From Blastocystis sp. Blastoise (taxonomy: Eukaryota > Sar > Bigyra > Opalinata > Blastocystidae): 64,000 nt of DNA. The notes under the pieces are model-generated. The model saw only the letters and a list, made by a program, of their open reading frames with translations, was not told the DNA's origin and made no database searches. Shown here one piece after another: positions 1 through 18,411 of the stretch. How positions within the stretch are numbered: position 1 is the first letter of the stretch; each line of letters opens with the position of its first letter. Position numbers and translations under genes: made by a program. Location: contig JBBPEB010000014.1 in the NCBI GenBank assembly GCA_039096225.1, positions 248,001 to 312,000 of the forward strand, read 5' to 3'.

Positions 1-565
1 AAAAAAATAATTAAAAATAAGTACAACTTCATTGTTGATTATCTAGATTTTATCTACATAGTACTGACTGATATGTTGTTGACTGTAAGACATAGTTTTA
101 TTTCGGAAAATAATAAAAATCTTATATTTATGGCAAACAGAATAAATTTTGAATTCATAACATTGTTTTTTTTTAAATTTCAAAAATTTATCTTTTAGAT
201 ATCAACTACAAACCTAATACAAGCAATAATAAGAATAATATATATATCTATTTGAATGATATTCTTATAGAATATAGTTGATTTCATTGAATAAACCTGA
301 TAAAGGAATTGACCAATAATATTTGAACACCGGGAATCCAGTTTAACAAAGATTAGATGCTATTTTGGGAATCTATAAAAGAATCAGTGTAAAATGAAAA
401 AACCCAAGAATATTCATATTTATTGAAAGAAAAAGTTTCTCTTTTTTTCCTGAACGAAAAGGAATACTGAAGAATGCCTTCTTTAAGATCTTATATAAGA
501 TAATCAATTTATTTTCATAAAATATTTTATTTTGTTCTATACATATTTATATAAAAAGTTGAAAG
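1..565. other. AT-rich intergenic DNA upstream of the hydrophobic-W gene
   Basis: No coding signal was seen on either strand. The last part presumably holds the promoter and 5' untranslated region of the gene starting at 566. I see no repeat of note. Confidence 0.5.
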
Positions 566-1399
566 ATGAGTTATAATCCCTATGGTAATCAACAATATGG
601 TGGTGCTGGTGTCTATGGTCAACCTCCTACTGGAAATCAACCTGGACAAGCTATAAATATTCCTGTTGCTAACTATCAAAATCAACAACCTTATGGTCAA
701 CAACCCCAACAACCCCAACAACCTTATGGTCAACAACCCCAACAACCCCAACAACCTTATGGTCAACAACCCCAACAACCATATGGCCAACAACCTCAAC
801 AACCTCAACAACCTTATGGTCAACAAACTTATCCTCCTCAAGCCTATCCTCCTCAACCTCAAAATCCTTATGGCCAACCTCCTCAACCTCAAAATCCTTA
901 TGGTCAACCTCCTCAAGGTCCTCATGGTCCTCATGGTCCTCATCACCATGGTCATAGTCATAGTCCTGATCGTAATCCTGCTAATCCTGGCTACAATAGA
1001 CCTCAAGCTTATCAATTAAGTTATTGTGTTCATATGTCTAATGTTGGTTGGATGAAGGTTACTCCTGAAGGAGCCATTGCCGGTGAAGAAAGATCTTATA
1101 ACCAAATTGAATGTGTTCGTATAAATTATTCTGGTCCTGGTAGAATTATTATGAGAGCTCATGTTCAAGATATTGGTTGGATGAATGAAGTTGTTAATGG
1201 ACAAGAATGTGGTACCACTGGAAAGGGTTATCGTCTTGAAGCTATTTCTATGAGAACTGATGGAATTGTTGGTAAGACCCTTGAATATAGAGTATATATT
1301 GATAAGAGAGGTTGGACTAATTGGTGTAAAAATGGTGAAGTTGCTGGTACTACTGGACAAGGTAAAGAACTTGAAGCTATTCAAATGCGTTTTGTTTAA
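566..1399 (+). CDS. Pro/Gln-rich protein with three C-terminal hydrophobic-W (ChW) repeats
   Basis: An intronless 277-residue frame. Residues 1 to about 120 are low-complexity, with repeats of YGQQPQQPQQP and NPYGQPPQPQ. A His-rich patch (PHGPHGPHHHGHSHS) follows. From about residue 150 come three repeats with the ChW signature: a GW (VGWM, IGWM, RGWT), then a G-x-x-x-GT/GE turn, then a hydrophobic strand ending in LEAI or IECV. ChW repeats are best known from surface and secreted proteins of Clostridium. The tail resembles prion-like or annexin-type YGQ tails. No signal peptide or membrane segment is visible, so a cytosolic or unconventionally secreted product is likely. Its role is unknown; carbohydrate or surface binding would be inference. 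Its clean frame and GGT/CCT/CAA-rich codons suggest strong expression. Bacterial origin by transfer is plausible but untested. Confidence 0.85.
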   Translation: MSYNPYGNQQYGGAGVYGQPPTGNQPGQAINIPVANYQNQQPYGQQPQQPQQPYGQQPQQPQQPYGQQPQQPYGQQPQQPQQPYGQQTYPPQAYPPQPQNPYGQPPQPQNPYGQPPQGPHGPHGPHHHGHSHSPDRNPANPGYNRPQAYQLSYCVHMSNVGWMKVTPEGAIAGEERSYNQIECVRINYSGPGRIIMRAHVQDIGWMNEVVNGQECGTTGKGYRLEAISMRTDGIVGKTLEYRVYIDKRGWTNWCKNGEVAGTTGQGKELEAIQMRFV

Positions 1400-1689
1400 T
1401 TTAGTTAAATGTAGTATTGATTCAATACATAACATTCTTACTTTTTTTATTTATTAGTCACATATTATGGTGATTCTTTTTCATAAAAATTTGTTGTTGC
1501 TGCTTGTTTTTTTTTTATTTCTTAGGTTATTTGCTTCTATTTTATATTTGCTACTATCTATAAAAAGGAAAAATCATATTATCTATCTATTGCTATTGTT
1601 TTGTTTTCTTCTTTTAAAAGAAAATTATTATATGCTTTTGAGAAATATTAATGTTGTTTTAAAAGAAATATATTATATATATATAAAAA

Positions 1690-1790
1690 TATATTATATA
1701 TTAAAAAAACCCATATTATATATTTAAAAAAACCCATATTATATATTTAAAAAAGCATTATATATTTAAAAAAACCCATATTATATATTA
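1690..1790. repeat. Short tandem repeat, unit about 21-28 bp
   Basis: Four to five copies of a unit containing TTAAAAAAACCCATATTATA lie between the converging 3' ends of the ChW and MORN genes. One copy has GCATTA in place of CCCATATTA. The rest of 1400-1847 is T-rich and holds no gene that I can see. Confidence 0.7.
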
Positions 1791-1847
1791 CATACTAAAC
1801 AAAACCAAATGACATATACATATATTCATTTCAAAGACAGTATTAAT

Positions 1848-2522
1848 TTACTTGATTTCTTCTTCAATATCTTCATCAATAAAATATTCTATAACTTCTT
1901 CATCTTGTTCAACTAATTCATCGTTTTCCCATCGACCGGATTCTGTAACACCATCAATAGAGTAATATGTACCTTTCCCACATTTAACATCATTCTTCCA
2001 TTCACCACGATACATATCACCTTTACCATAGGTATAGATACCTAAACCATTATAATTATCATCTTTAAAATAACCTTCATAACAGTCCTTGTTATTATAT
2101 ACATATTTTCCTTTTCCTTCTTTCTTTCCCTGTTTATAATATCCACTATATACCTCTCCATTCTTATATTTAAATATTCCTTTTCCATTCATTTCATCTT
2201 CTTTCCATTCTCCTTCATATATACCATCTTCACTCTTATAAATACCATATCCATCCATATTTCCTTCTTTCCAATCTCCATCATATTCATCACCATCATT
2301 ATATACATATCGACCTCTACCATTCTCTAAATCATCTATCCAATCACCATCATAATAATCACCATCACTATATATATACTTACCTTTTCCATTTTTCTTA
2401 TCGTCCTTATAATCTCCTATATAAAGTTCTCCTTTCTTAGGACCAGATACATATACACTTCTTGCTCTTCCTACCTTTTTAGAATGACATAAGTAACCAG
2501 TATAATATTCATCACTCATCAT
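1848..2522 (-). CDS. MORN-repeat protein
   Basis: A single-exon 224-residue protein made of about seven consecutive 23-residue MORN repeats, with the pattern Y-x-G-x-W/Y-x(5)-G-x-G-x-Y/F-x-Y-x-(D/N)-G. Examples are YDGDWIDDLENGRGRYVYND and YEGEWKEDEMNGKGIFKYKN. An eighth, degenerate unit leads into a strongly acidic tail (EQDEEVIEYFIDEDIEEEIK). MORN arrays form elongated beta hairpins that scaffold proteins at membranes and cytoskeletal structures; they occur in radial-spoke proteins, junctophilins, PIP5 kinases and many protist cortical proteins. No enzymatic domain is attached, so a scaffold role is the reasonable reading. Two Met codons lie at the start and the first is used here. The 3' end faces the ChW gene. 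Confidence 0.92.
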   Translation of the reverse strand: MMSDEYYTGYLCHSKKVGRARSVYVSGPKKGELYIGDYKDDKKNGKGKYIYSDGDYYDGDWIDDLENGRGRYVYNDGDEYDGDWKEGNMDGYGIYKSEDGIYEGEWKEDEMNGKGIFKYKNGEVYSGYYKQGKKEGKGKYVYNNKDCYEGYFKDDNYNGLGIYTYGKGDMYRGEWKNDVKCGKGTYYSIDGVTESGRWENDELVEQDEEVIEYFIDEDIEEEIK

Positions 2523-2572
2523 TTTATCCTTTACTAATACACTTTCTTCTAAAGAGTCTGTTACTATATATA

Positions 2573-2765
2573 TATTAAGATAATGATGTTGATATCATAA
2601 ATAAATATATATTAGTTTTGTAATTAAAAAAAAGTAATAATAAATATTTTTTAAGATAATGATGTTGATATCATAAATAAATATATACTAATAATATTAT
2701 TTAAAAAAAGTAATAATAACAAACATATATTAAGATAATGATATTTAAATCATAAAGAAACAAAT
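2573..2765. repeat. Tandem repeat, three copies of about 76-79 bp
   Basis: Three copies start near 2575, 2651 and 2730. Each begins TTAAGATAATGATGTTGATA (third copy diverged), continues through ATCATAAATAAATATATA and ends in a run of A followed by GTAATAATAA. The core holds an imperfect palindrome around GATATC. The repeat lies just upstream of the MORN gene and past the stop of the gene at 2817-3410. Confidence 0.75.
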
Positions 2766-2816
2766 ATATATTATAATATAGTAAAAAAATGACTAAAAAC
2801 ATTATTAAAATATTTA

Positions 2817-3410
2817 TTATATACATGTAGGTGTGAAAGGTTCAGCAATGTATTTCTTTTGTATATTTGAATATATATCACTTTCTTTGTTACCTGTTTT
2901 ATCTGTAAACATATTATTAGATTATATATAACAAATAGTTATAAAAACTAAAAAAAAAATGAGAATTTTACATACTAGGTATATTTGAAGTTTTATCGAC
3001 AAGAGAGACAAAACAAGTTATATTACAAAGTTGCTTTGAACGTCTTATATCATCAGGATCATATAGACTTATCTTTATTTCTCCTATACAAAAAATTAAA
3101 AAAAAAACAAATGAGTAATATACCATTCGTTTTATTGCTTACAGGCGATACTCCACTACAAAGTATTCTTCCCCTTCGCTTTCTAGAATAATCTTAGATG
3201 AAAAATAATACAGAAATACAAAGAAAATTGTAGTTGCATGGAGAAAACACCAATAGGTATAAGAAATGATTTGCAAATATATCCATTATCTGACGAGAGT
3301 ACTGGTGATTTTGGCTCTTTATTAAAGCCAACAAATAAATCACAGTCTTCAGCAGATAACTTTTTATCAAAACACAACTTTATATTATCAAACAATAAAC
3401 TTGAAACCAT
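2817..3410 (-). CDS. Small four-exon gene, unrecognised product
   Basis: Four short exons splice in phase: from ATG at 3410 (MVSSLLFDNIKLCFDKKLS), through FVGFNKEPKSPVLSSDNGYI and SEGEEYFVVEYRL, to LYDPDDIRRSKQLCNITCFV, ending with KKYIAEPFTPTCI and a TAA at 2817. Donor and acceptor positions keep one frame: ATTG|gtgttt to ttctag|AA, CGCCT|gtaagc to aagataag|T, and CCTA|gtatgt to tttacag|AT. The product is about 125-130 residues, mixed acidic and hydrophobic, with no signal peptide or membrane segment. I recognise no family. Balanced composition and phase agreement argue for a real gene. The second junction has alternatives, so the central sequence is provisional. Confidence 0.55.
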
Positions 3411-4633
3411 ATTCACATAAATAAATACAATTGTATTTCTCTTCAGATCTGACTGAAAAAAGACTTGTTTTTTTTTTTAAAGTTTTTAATCAGTATTATT
3501 TTCATTTATAGAGTTATTGTTATACTATAATCATGATAGTTGTTATCTGATTCTGACTGTTTTTTTGTCAAGTATACTTTTTTTGTTATTTCCTATAAAT
3601 GTATATTTATTATCTTTACAGTTGATGAAACTTATATATTTATATATATATCACACAATGAGTGAGATATAGTGATCAATAACATTGAGTGAATAATTGA
3701 ATTTATTTTTTGTTACGAGTATAGTTAAAGGAAAAGTATTTTTCAGATGTAGAAGAATGAATTACATCGGATTGGTATATAAATCTACTTTTTATGATGT
3801 TTTTCACTGAAATTAATATTTTTTATTTCATATCTTTGTTATTTCTCTTTCAGCTTCATTTCTGTATGAATATTGTGGGCATAAAACTTTATTATACTTT
3901 GAAATTAGTAAAATAGGTATATATTTGATGTTTTTCTGTTATAATAAGGAGCAAACTATATAATAGTTTAACTATAATAGATCCTATATAATGAATAACA
4001 AAGAGACAACAAATACATATGAAAACAAATTTTGGAAAATGAAAATATCTATAAATTAATTTCTGATAACATAAACACTATATACATATTATTTGAACAT
4101 AATAATTCGCATTAGATATATATTTTTTTCTCACATAAAAATTATATGCTTGTCATTTCGTTGTTTTTTAATACTTCAACATAAATCACATTAATATAAA
4201 AGAAAATATATATTCAAATGTTATAATTTTAATGAGTCATGTTTTTTGTGTTTTCAATATATATATATATGCTGAAGGAATATCAAGTGATTTATATAAT
4301 TATATATATCTTACTGAACATATCAATTACACAAGAAAACGAATATATTGCATAACTAAATAATATTTTAAATAATAAATAGAGACGAAAGCAATCATAG
4401 AGAATTACTGTTTCCATGTATAAGCTAAAAGAATAGAGTGTTCCATTTTAACATAAATGTAATAAAAAAAATAAAACGTAGAAAATAGAAAAAAAGATTA
4501 TCACGAGTGATAAGGATAAAACAATTAAAATCCAACGATAAAAATAATATATATATATATAAACATAAAATGCTATCTATAGAAAATAGAATATAAAGAA
4601 TAGATTAAGATAAGATAATTGAACCAATGCTAA
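3411..4633. other. AT-rich intergenic DNA, no gene seen
   Basis: Between the small gene and the 3' end of the kinesin-14 gene I see only AT-rich sequence with short TA runs near 4258-4270 and 4548-4560. No convincing exon was found on either strand. Confidence 0.5.
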
Positions 4634-9589
<4,956 letters not shown>

Positions 9590-10816
9590 TATTTTCCGTT
9601 TGCTATCTTCACGTACTAAGTAACGATACTATAAAAATAAAGAAGAAATTCCTTTTAATAGTCAAACGAAATCGTTAATTCAATTATGTATTCTTTTTTT
9701 GTTTCACAAGAATCTCCCATAAAAAAACAAAAATTTTGTGAACACTTTTCAAATTTTTCATTATTATTCATTAACTATTTTGAATCGATAATACCTTTTT
9801 GTCGTGATTATTTTAAAATATCTATTATGTACTTTTCTTGTAAACATCATAAAGAAAGATAACAAAACATAATCCATTAATATAACAACAAAATTTGTTT
9901 TTAAAACACACGTTCTCATTATTTATAAATTATTTTAGTTTAATATTAATATAAACGCAATGTGTAATATATATTATGTAATCATTCTCTTCATAAATCA
10001 GAATGAAAATGACTAGTCATAAATCATTAATTCATTTCCGAATTCTGTCTTGTCTTGGATATTTCATTACTATTCTTGATCATTTTATTATGCATAAAAT
10101 ACGCCATATTCTCTTTTTACAAAATATGTAATAATTATTATTTTCACAAACCACAAAATAACTAATTGTATGAATATGTGTCATACTAGTGCATATCAAA
10201 AAATATTTGGACAACCAAATCAGAAAGCAAATTCTAATCAATATGTGTTCATTCTCATTAAAGTGAGCAGTTATGAATACAGTAGTATATCAGACCTCAT
10301 TTCATATCTCAAAAATATTTGTCGACGATCTTATTAATAATTATCATATTTACTCTGTCATTTTCACAATTTTGGGACTATTATTGTATTTCAGTTTACT
10401 CATATGATATATTTGATGACTCTGAGTAACTTCTGGCAATAAATTTATAATTTTAATTTTATTTAGTTGTTAGTTTCACAAGGAAAAAACGAATATAGTT
10501 TATAAAATTTAAAATAAACATTGTTTGATATTCAATATCCCATGCTATCTGCATAGAAAAATTCATAGTCTACTGAGTGATTGAAACGTCATCTAAGCAA
10601 CACTGTAAATGGTCTGCATATATTGATGATATCTTTATGATGGATGCTATCATTGCATCGGCTTCTTTTTGAATATACATTGGAATTGAATGGAATATAT
10701 TCGAGTCTAGTTTAATATGTAAAAGATTTCATCTTTTAATTGTGTTTTGTTGTTAAATGAAGTGTCATCGTCATTCTAAAAATTTGATGAACCAATAAGA
10801 ACGGAACTTTTAGCTA
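9590..10816. other. Intergenic DNA between the kinesin-14-like gene and the Tc1 element
   Basis: AT-rich sequence without a supported gene. It includes the upstream region of the kinesin-14-like gene. Base composition rises slightly near 10560-10810, just before the transposon, but I could not assemble a frame there. Confidence 0.5.
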
Positions 10817-12242
10817 CAATCAGTGCCAAAACCTGACAACCCTTATCGTTTTCAATAGTTACGGGGAATTTTTTGACGCGGTTTTTTTTGTTTGAATTGT
10901 AATAACATGTAGAATATATTCTAGAAATTTCTAGAATATATAATTAGTGGTTTTGGAAAAACAGAAATTTTAATTGGAACACAATTACTCTGAGACCTTT
11001 TTTAACCCTTTAAAAATAGTTTTATTCTTTAAAAATAAGTTGTGTATGGGTAAATACGTCGTTATAACTGAAAGAGAGTTTAGAAAGATGATAAGAGACG
11101 GGTACACGGATGAACAGATTGCCATTCATTTTCATTGTTCGCTTAGAACTGTTGCCCGTAGAAGGTCCCAATACAATATGTCCAAGTCAACTAAGAAAGG
11201 TGGAAGACCACAAGTTTTAACTCCTTCTAATTTACGAGAAATCAATAATATTGTCCCAAAAAGCTCTGAGAACTCTAGCGTTTTATTGGATATCTTCCAA
11301 AAGAAAACCGGTACTCATGTCTCAAAAAGGTCCTTTATTAGAGGACTCCATGCTGTTGGTTACGTCGCCAAAAAGAAGCTTCATAAACCACTCATATCGG
11401 AGAAAAATAGAAAAGTCCGATTGGATTGGTGTTTAAAATACCGAAATATGCCAATAAGTTTCTGGGAAAACGTCCTCTGGTCTGACGAGTGTTCTATTAG
11501 AACACATCAATCAACCTTTCAAGAATACTATTGGAAGAAACCTGGTTCTCCAAATAAGCCGTCAGAAATCATTCCAACCATGAAAAACGATGGAAAATCG
11601 ATTATGATTTGGGGATGTATGACGCAACATGGTGCTGGTCAAATGGAGGTCCTTGATGGTCATGTGACATCATTAAAGTATGGAGAAACTCTTGGTCGAA
11701 CTCTTCCGTCAACCGTGGAAAAATTGCAAATTGACCCCAAAACTATGGTATTCCAACAGGATAATGCTCCTATTCACAAGTCAAAAAAGATGAATAGTTT
11801 CTTTAAAACTGCTCAACTTACAGTGATTGATTGGCCTCCACAGTCCCCAGACCTTAATCCCATTGAACATCTTTGGGTCTATATTAAAAGAAGATTACAA
11901 AGAAATTCCCATTGCGGATATACTTTGAGTCAACTAAAGGTCGAAGTTGACAAGATATGGAGGTCAATACCTGTAAATGTATGTGAAAGGCTTGTTTTAT
12001 CAATGCCGAAAAGAATTGAGGCAGTAATAGCCAATAATGGTGGATTTACAAGATATTAATATTTGTGTTTCAATTCAAAAAAATGGTTTTTTAAATTTTT
12101 TTCCATGACGCTTATTTGTTTTGTTTCCCTGTTTTAATAGTCAATACAACCTTTGATGACAAATGACTTAATAAAAAAAAAACAAAGAAAAACTCGCCAG
12201 TTTAAAAAAAAAACCGAGGTTGTCAGGTTTTGGCACTGATTG
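10817..12242 (+). mobile_element. Complete Tc1/mariner-type transposon with 25-bp terminal inverted repeats
   Basis: Perfect inverted repeats of 25 bp bound the element, at 10817-10841 and 12218-12242. The left end begins CAATCAGTGCCAAAACCTGA and the right end is its reverse complement. Both ends are flanked by TA (10815-10816 and 12243-12244), the Tc1/mariner target duplication. Total length is 1426 bp with a single intact transposase frame inside. Perfect repeats plus an unbroken frame point to a recent insertion that may still be mobile. Members of this group cut and paste as DNA. Confidence 0.95.
11046..12059 (+). CDS. Tc1-family DD34E transposase
   Basis: A 337-residue intact frame when started at the Met of MGKYVVITEREF. 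The frame is open further upstream to 10974, but Tc1 proteins begin in this style. The N-terminus carries the paired helix-turn-helix DNA-binding region (YTDEQIAIHFHCSLRTVARR) and a GRPQ hinge motif. The catalytic core shows NVLWSDECS (first Asp), MVFQQDNAPIHKS (second Asp) and SPDLNPIEHLWVYIK (Glu). Exactly 34 residues separate the second Asp from the Glu, defining DD34E. All three metal-binding residues are present and there is no stop or frameshift, so the enzyme is probably functional. Codon use is more balanced than in the host genes. Confidence 0.95.
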   Translation: MGKYVVITEREFRKMIRDGYTDEQIAIHFHCSLRTVARRRSQYNMSKSTKKGGRPQVLTPSNLREINNIVPKSSENSSVLLDIFQKKTGTHVSKRSFIRGLHAVGYVAKKKLHKPLISEKNRKVRLDWCLKYRNMPISFWENVLWSDECSIRTHQSTFQEYYWKKPGSPNKPSEIIPTMKNDGKSIMIWGCMTQHGAGQMEVLDGHVTSLKYGETLGRTLPSTVEKLQIDPKTMVFQQDNAPIHKSKKMNSFFKTAQLTVIDWPPQSPDLNPIEHLWVYIKRRLQRNSHCGYTLSQLKVEVDKIWRSIPVNVCERLVLSMPKRIEAVIANNGGFTRY

Positions 12243-12858
12243 TATTAGCAAATAGAATTCCTCATATGACTTCTTTTCTTGGAGCAGAAGTAGCGGCCAA
12301 TTGTTTGCAACAAGGCAAAAGAATTTGTTTTTGAATGATCAAAGCATGGAATCATGGTTTTTTTGAAAAAAACACTGGAATCTTGTCATTTCTTCGTTTG
12401 TTCAAAAAATATTTATGGTTTTTTTAAACAAAAAAGAGTCAGTTGTTTTAGGTAGAAATAAGATTGTTCATTCGGTCTTTTAAACTTATGACCAATCATA
12501 GTATCTATATAACGGTTTCGGCTATAATACTGATTATTTCACAAATCCTAGTAATAAAAAGTAAATAAACTTGGTTATGTTATTTATATGAAGACAGTTC
12601 AGTCATAATTTTTCCAATGAAAAGAATCGAAAAGGGTATGAAAACTAGTTTCCCAGGAGAATTAATTGTTTTTTAGTGGAAAATATTGAGGCAGACCCCA
12701 AATCAATCAAAACATTGATTGACCAATGAAAATCTCTATAATGCGTTCTTACTAAAGAAAGGTCAATGTCATAGGGAATTATGAAAATTCTTCATCTCTT
12801 TATTTTATATAATTAAAACTATTATTCTTCATACTCTTTCGATTTTATATCTTGAAAA
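12243..12858. other. Intergenic DNA after the Tc1 element
   Basis: Just after the right end, 12252-12332 carries a short stretch with coding-like composition (NRIPHMTSFLGAEVAANCLQ before a stop). It could be the remnant of an exon disrupted by the insertion, but no continuation was found across the element. The remainder should contain the promoter of the gene at 12859. Confidence 0.35.
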
Positions 12859-16318
<3,460 letters not shown>

Positions 16319-16691
16319 AATATATAGATATATATATAAACTCCTTTCTCTCACTATATACATATATTCTTATTACTATCAGCCATCTATTTTATATATA
16401 TATATATCTTTCTTATTTCCACGTTTTTAATAAATATAACACGTTTCTATATAAAGCAATATAAATATATTCTATTTTTAATCCTTCTATTCATATTATT
16501 TTTTATTCATATACTTTTACATTTTTTTATATTATGTAGTGCTATACTCATTACATAATATGTATATTGTATATCAATAATTGTTCATGTATATATATAT
16601 ATATATATTCCTAATTTCATATTTTATCATTTTTCTCTATTTTTGCTGTTTACTTTTTGTTTTTATTATTCTACTGAAACCAAAAGTTTTC

Positions 16692-16724
<33 letters not shown>

Positions 16725-18411
16725 CTATTCTTTTGTTCTCATAATTCATCCAGTCTCCTCTATATATATATATATATTACATATATTATTATCATTATTC
16801 CTTTTGTCTTAATAATAATAATATTCAAATATGTCTATTATTCTATTTCCTCTTCTTTCCTTTTTTATTTTATTCGTGTTTTTATTCATAATCATAAGCC
16901 TTACATATTTATTTATTTATTTATATAACTAAGTATGTAATTACTCCTTCTTTTCCTTATTTATTTGGACACTTCTATTCTATATATATATATAATTCTT
17001 TTCCTATATTATTGTTGCTTTTTTTTTTTTTTTTTATTCTTAATATAGTATATATTATAATATATTCAAAGGGTTGCATATCTTTTTATAGGATATATAT
17101 ACTCTTCTTCTATATATGGTAGTAGCTATTCATATTATTCATATCTGACCAACATTCTCTTCATTACCTATCTTTTCATCAATTTTTTAATTTTATTTTT
17201 TATTTTTTAAATTATGTATATATACTTATATGTATTTACTTTTTGTATCTATCTATGTATAAGCATACTATTTAAGTTTCAATTACCTCTATTTTTACTC
17301 TTTGGCGGTTTTATACCTCAAGAAGTAGGTCCCCAAATAATTCAAGTGTTTTACATTACTTTTTAGTTAGTTATTTTTTTTCTTTTTTTTAAAGTCCTTT
17401 TGTTTTTTTTCCTTATTGAGTCCTATTTTTCATTTTTTAAATTATGTTTCTTTTTATTTATTATGCTCATCAAGTATTTATATGTATATTTCTTATAAAT
17501 ACGGGCATCATCTCGTGTGAATTGTTTTTTTTGTCTGAAACAATCCTCTTTATATTATTATATATCCTCTCTATATATATATTTAAGTATTTATAATTTC
17601 TATTTGATATGTCTTTTATTATGCGTTTCTTGTATATTGTTTCTCATTATTTTCTTTTAATGATATATATATATATGTATGTATATATATATATACCAAT
17701 TTCCCCATTCATGTGACTTTCGTTACTTATATCTATTTATATGAATTTCTCATTATATTGCCATTCATATATTATCAGTACCTGTATATGTGTTAACTGA
17801 TTTTTTTATCTACTCTTTTCATTATTATATATATCCATCAATTTCTTTTTTCTACTTTATATTCTATTTTTTTTATATTCCTTTTATTAACATGATATAT
17901 TTCTACGCTGTTATTCTTAGAAATATTTATATATATATATATTGAATAGTATTTATTTCATATAAAGTTTTCATAAATCTTAGTGTAATAATATTTTATT
18001 GTTTATTTTTTTAATTTCATTTGTTGTTTTTCACGTTGTGTATGTTATATATATATATATTAAAATCATTAAATTATATATATTTGTGTAGTTTACTCAG
18101 ATGTCTCTTTTCTGAAAATATCTTAACATTTGTTTTTATTATTTTTTTTTTATATATCACGAGTATTATCTAACAATATATATATAATATATATTATTTG
18201 TTTGTTTTGTTTTGTATACATACTTAAACACAAAACATTTTTAAATATTTATATCAATTGAACTAGATTGCATTGAACAACTATTTTATTTTGAACGCAA
18301 ATATAATTATATATTTAAAAATATAGAAAAATAATACTAAAAACATTGTATATGATGATAAATAAAGAGAAGAAAAGAAATAAATAATAAATAGGACTGA
18401 TACGTTAGTAA
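16319..18411. other. 2.1-kb gene-free T-rich region
   Basis: The strand is rich in T, with many short TA runs and T tracts. No conserved block or multi-exon pattern was found on either strand. It separates the converging PP4R3 and ATG7 genes and presumably contains both 3' untranslated regions. Confidence 0.5.

Noticed and set aside
527-1435. Opposite-strand and shifted frames over the ChW gene
   Set aside because: Repetitive shadow translations of the biased + strand gene.
10974-11045. Upstream Met for the transposase
   Set aside because: The added residues (FFNPLKIVLFFKNK) do not match Tc1 N-termini; MGKY at 11046 does.
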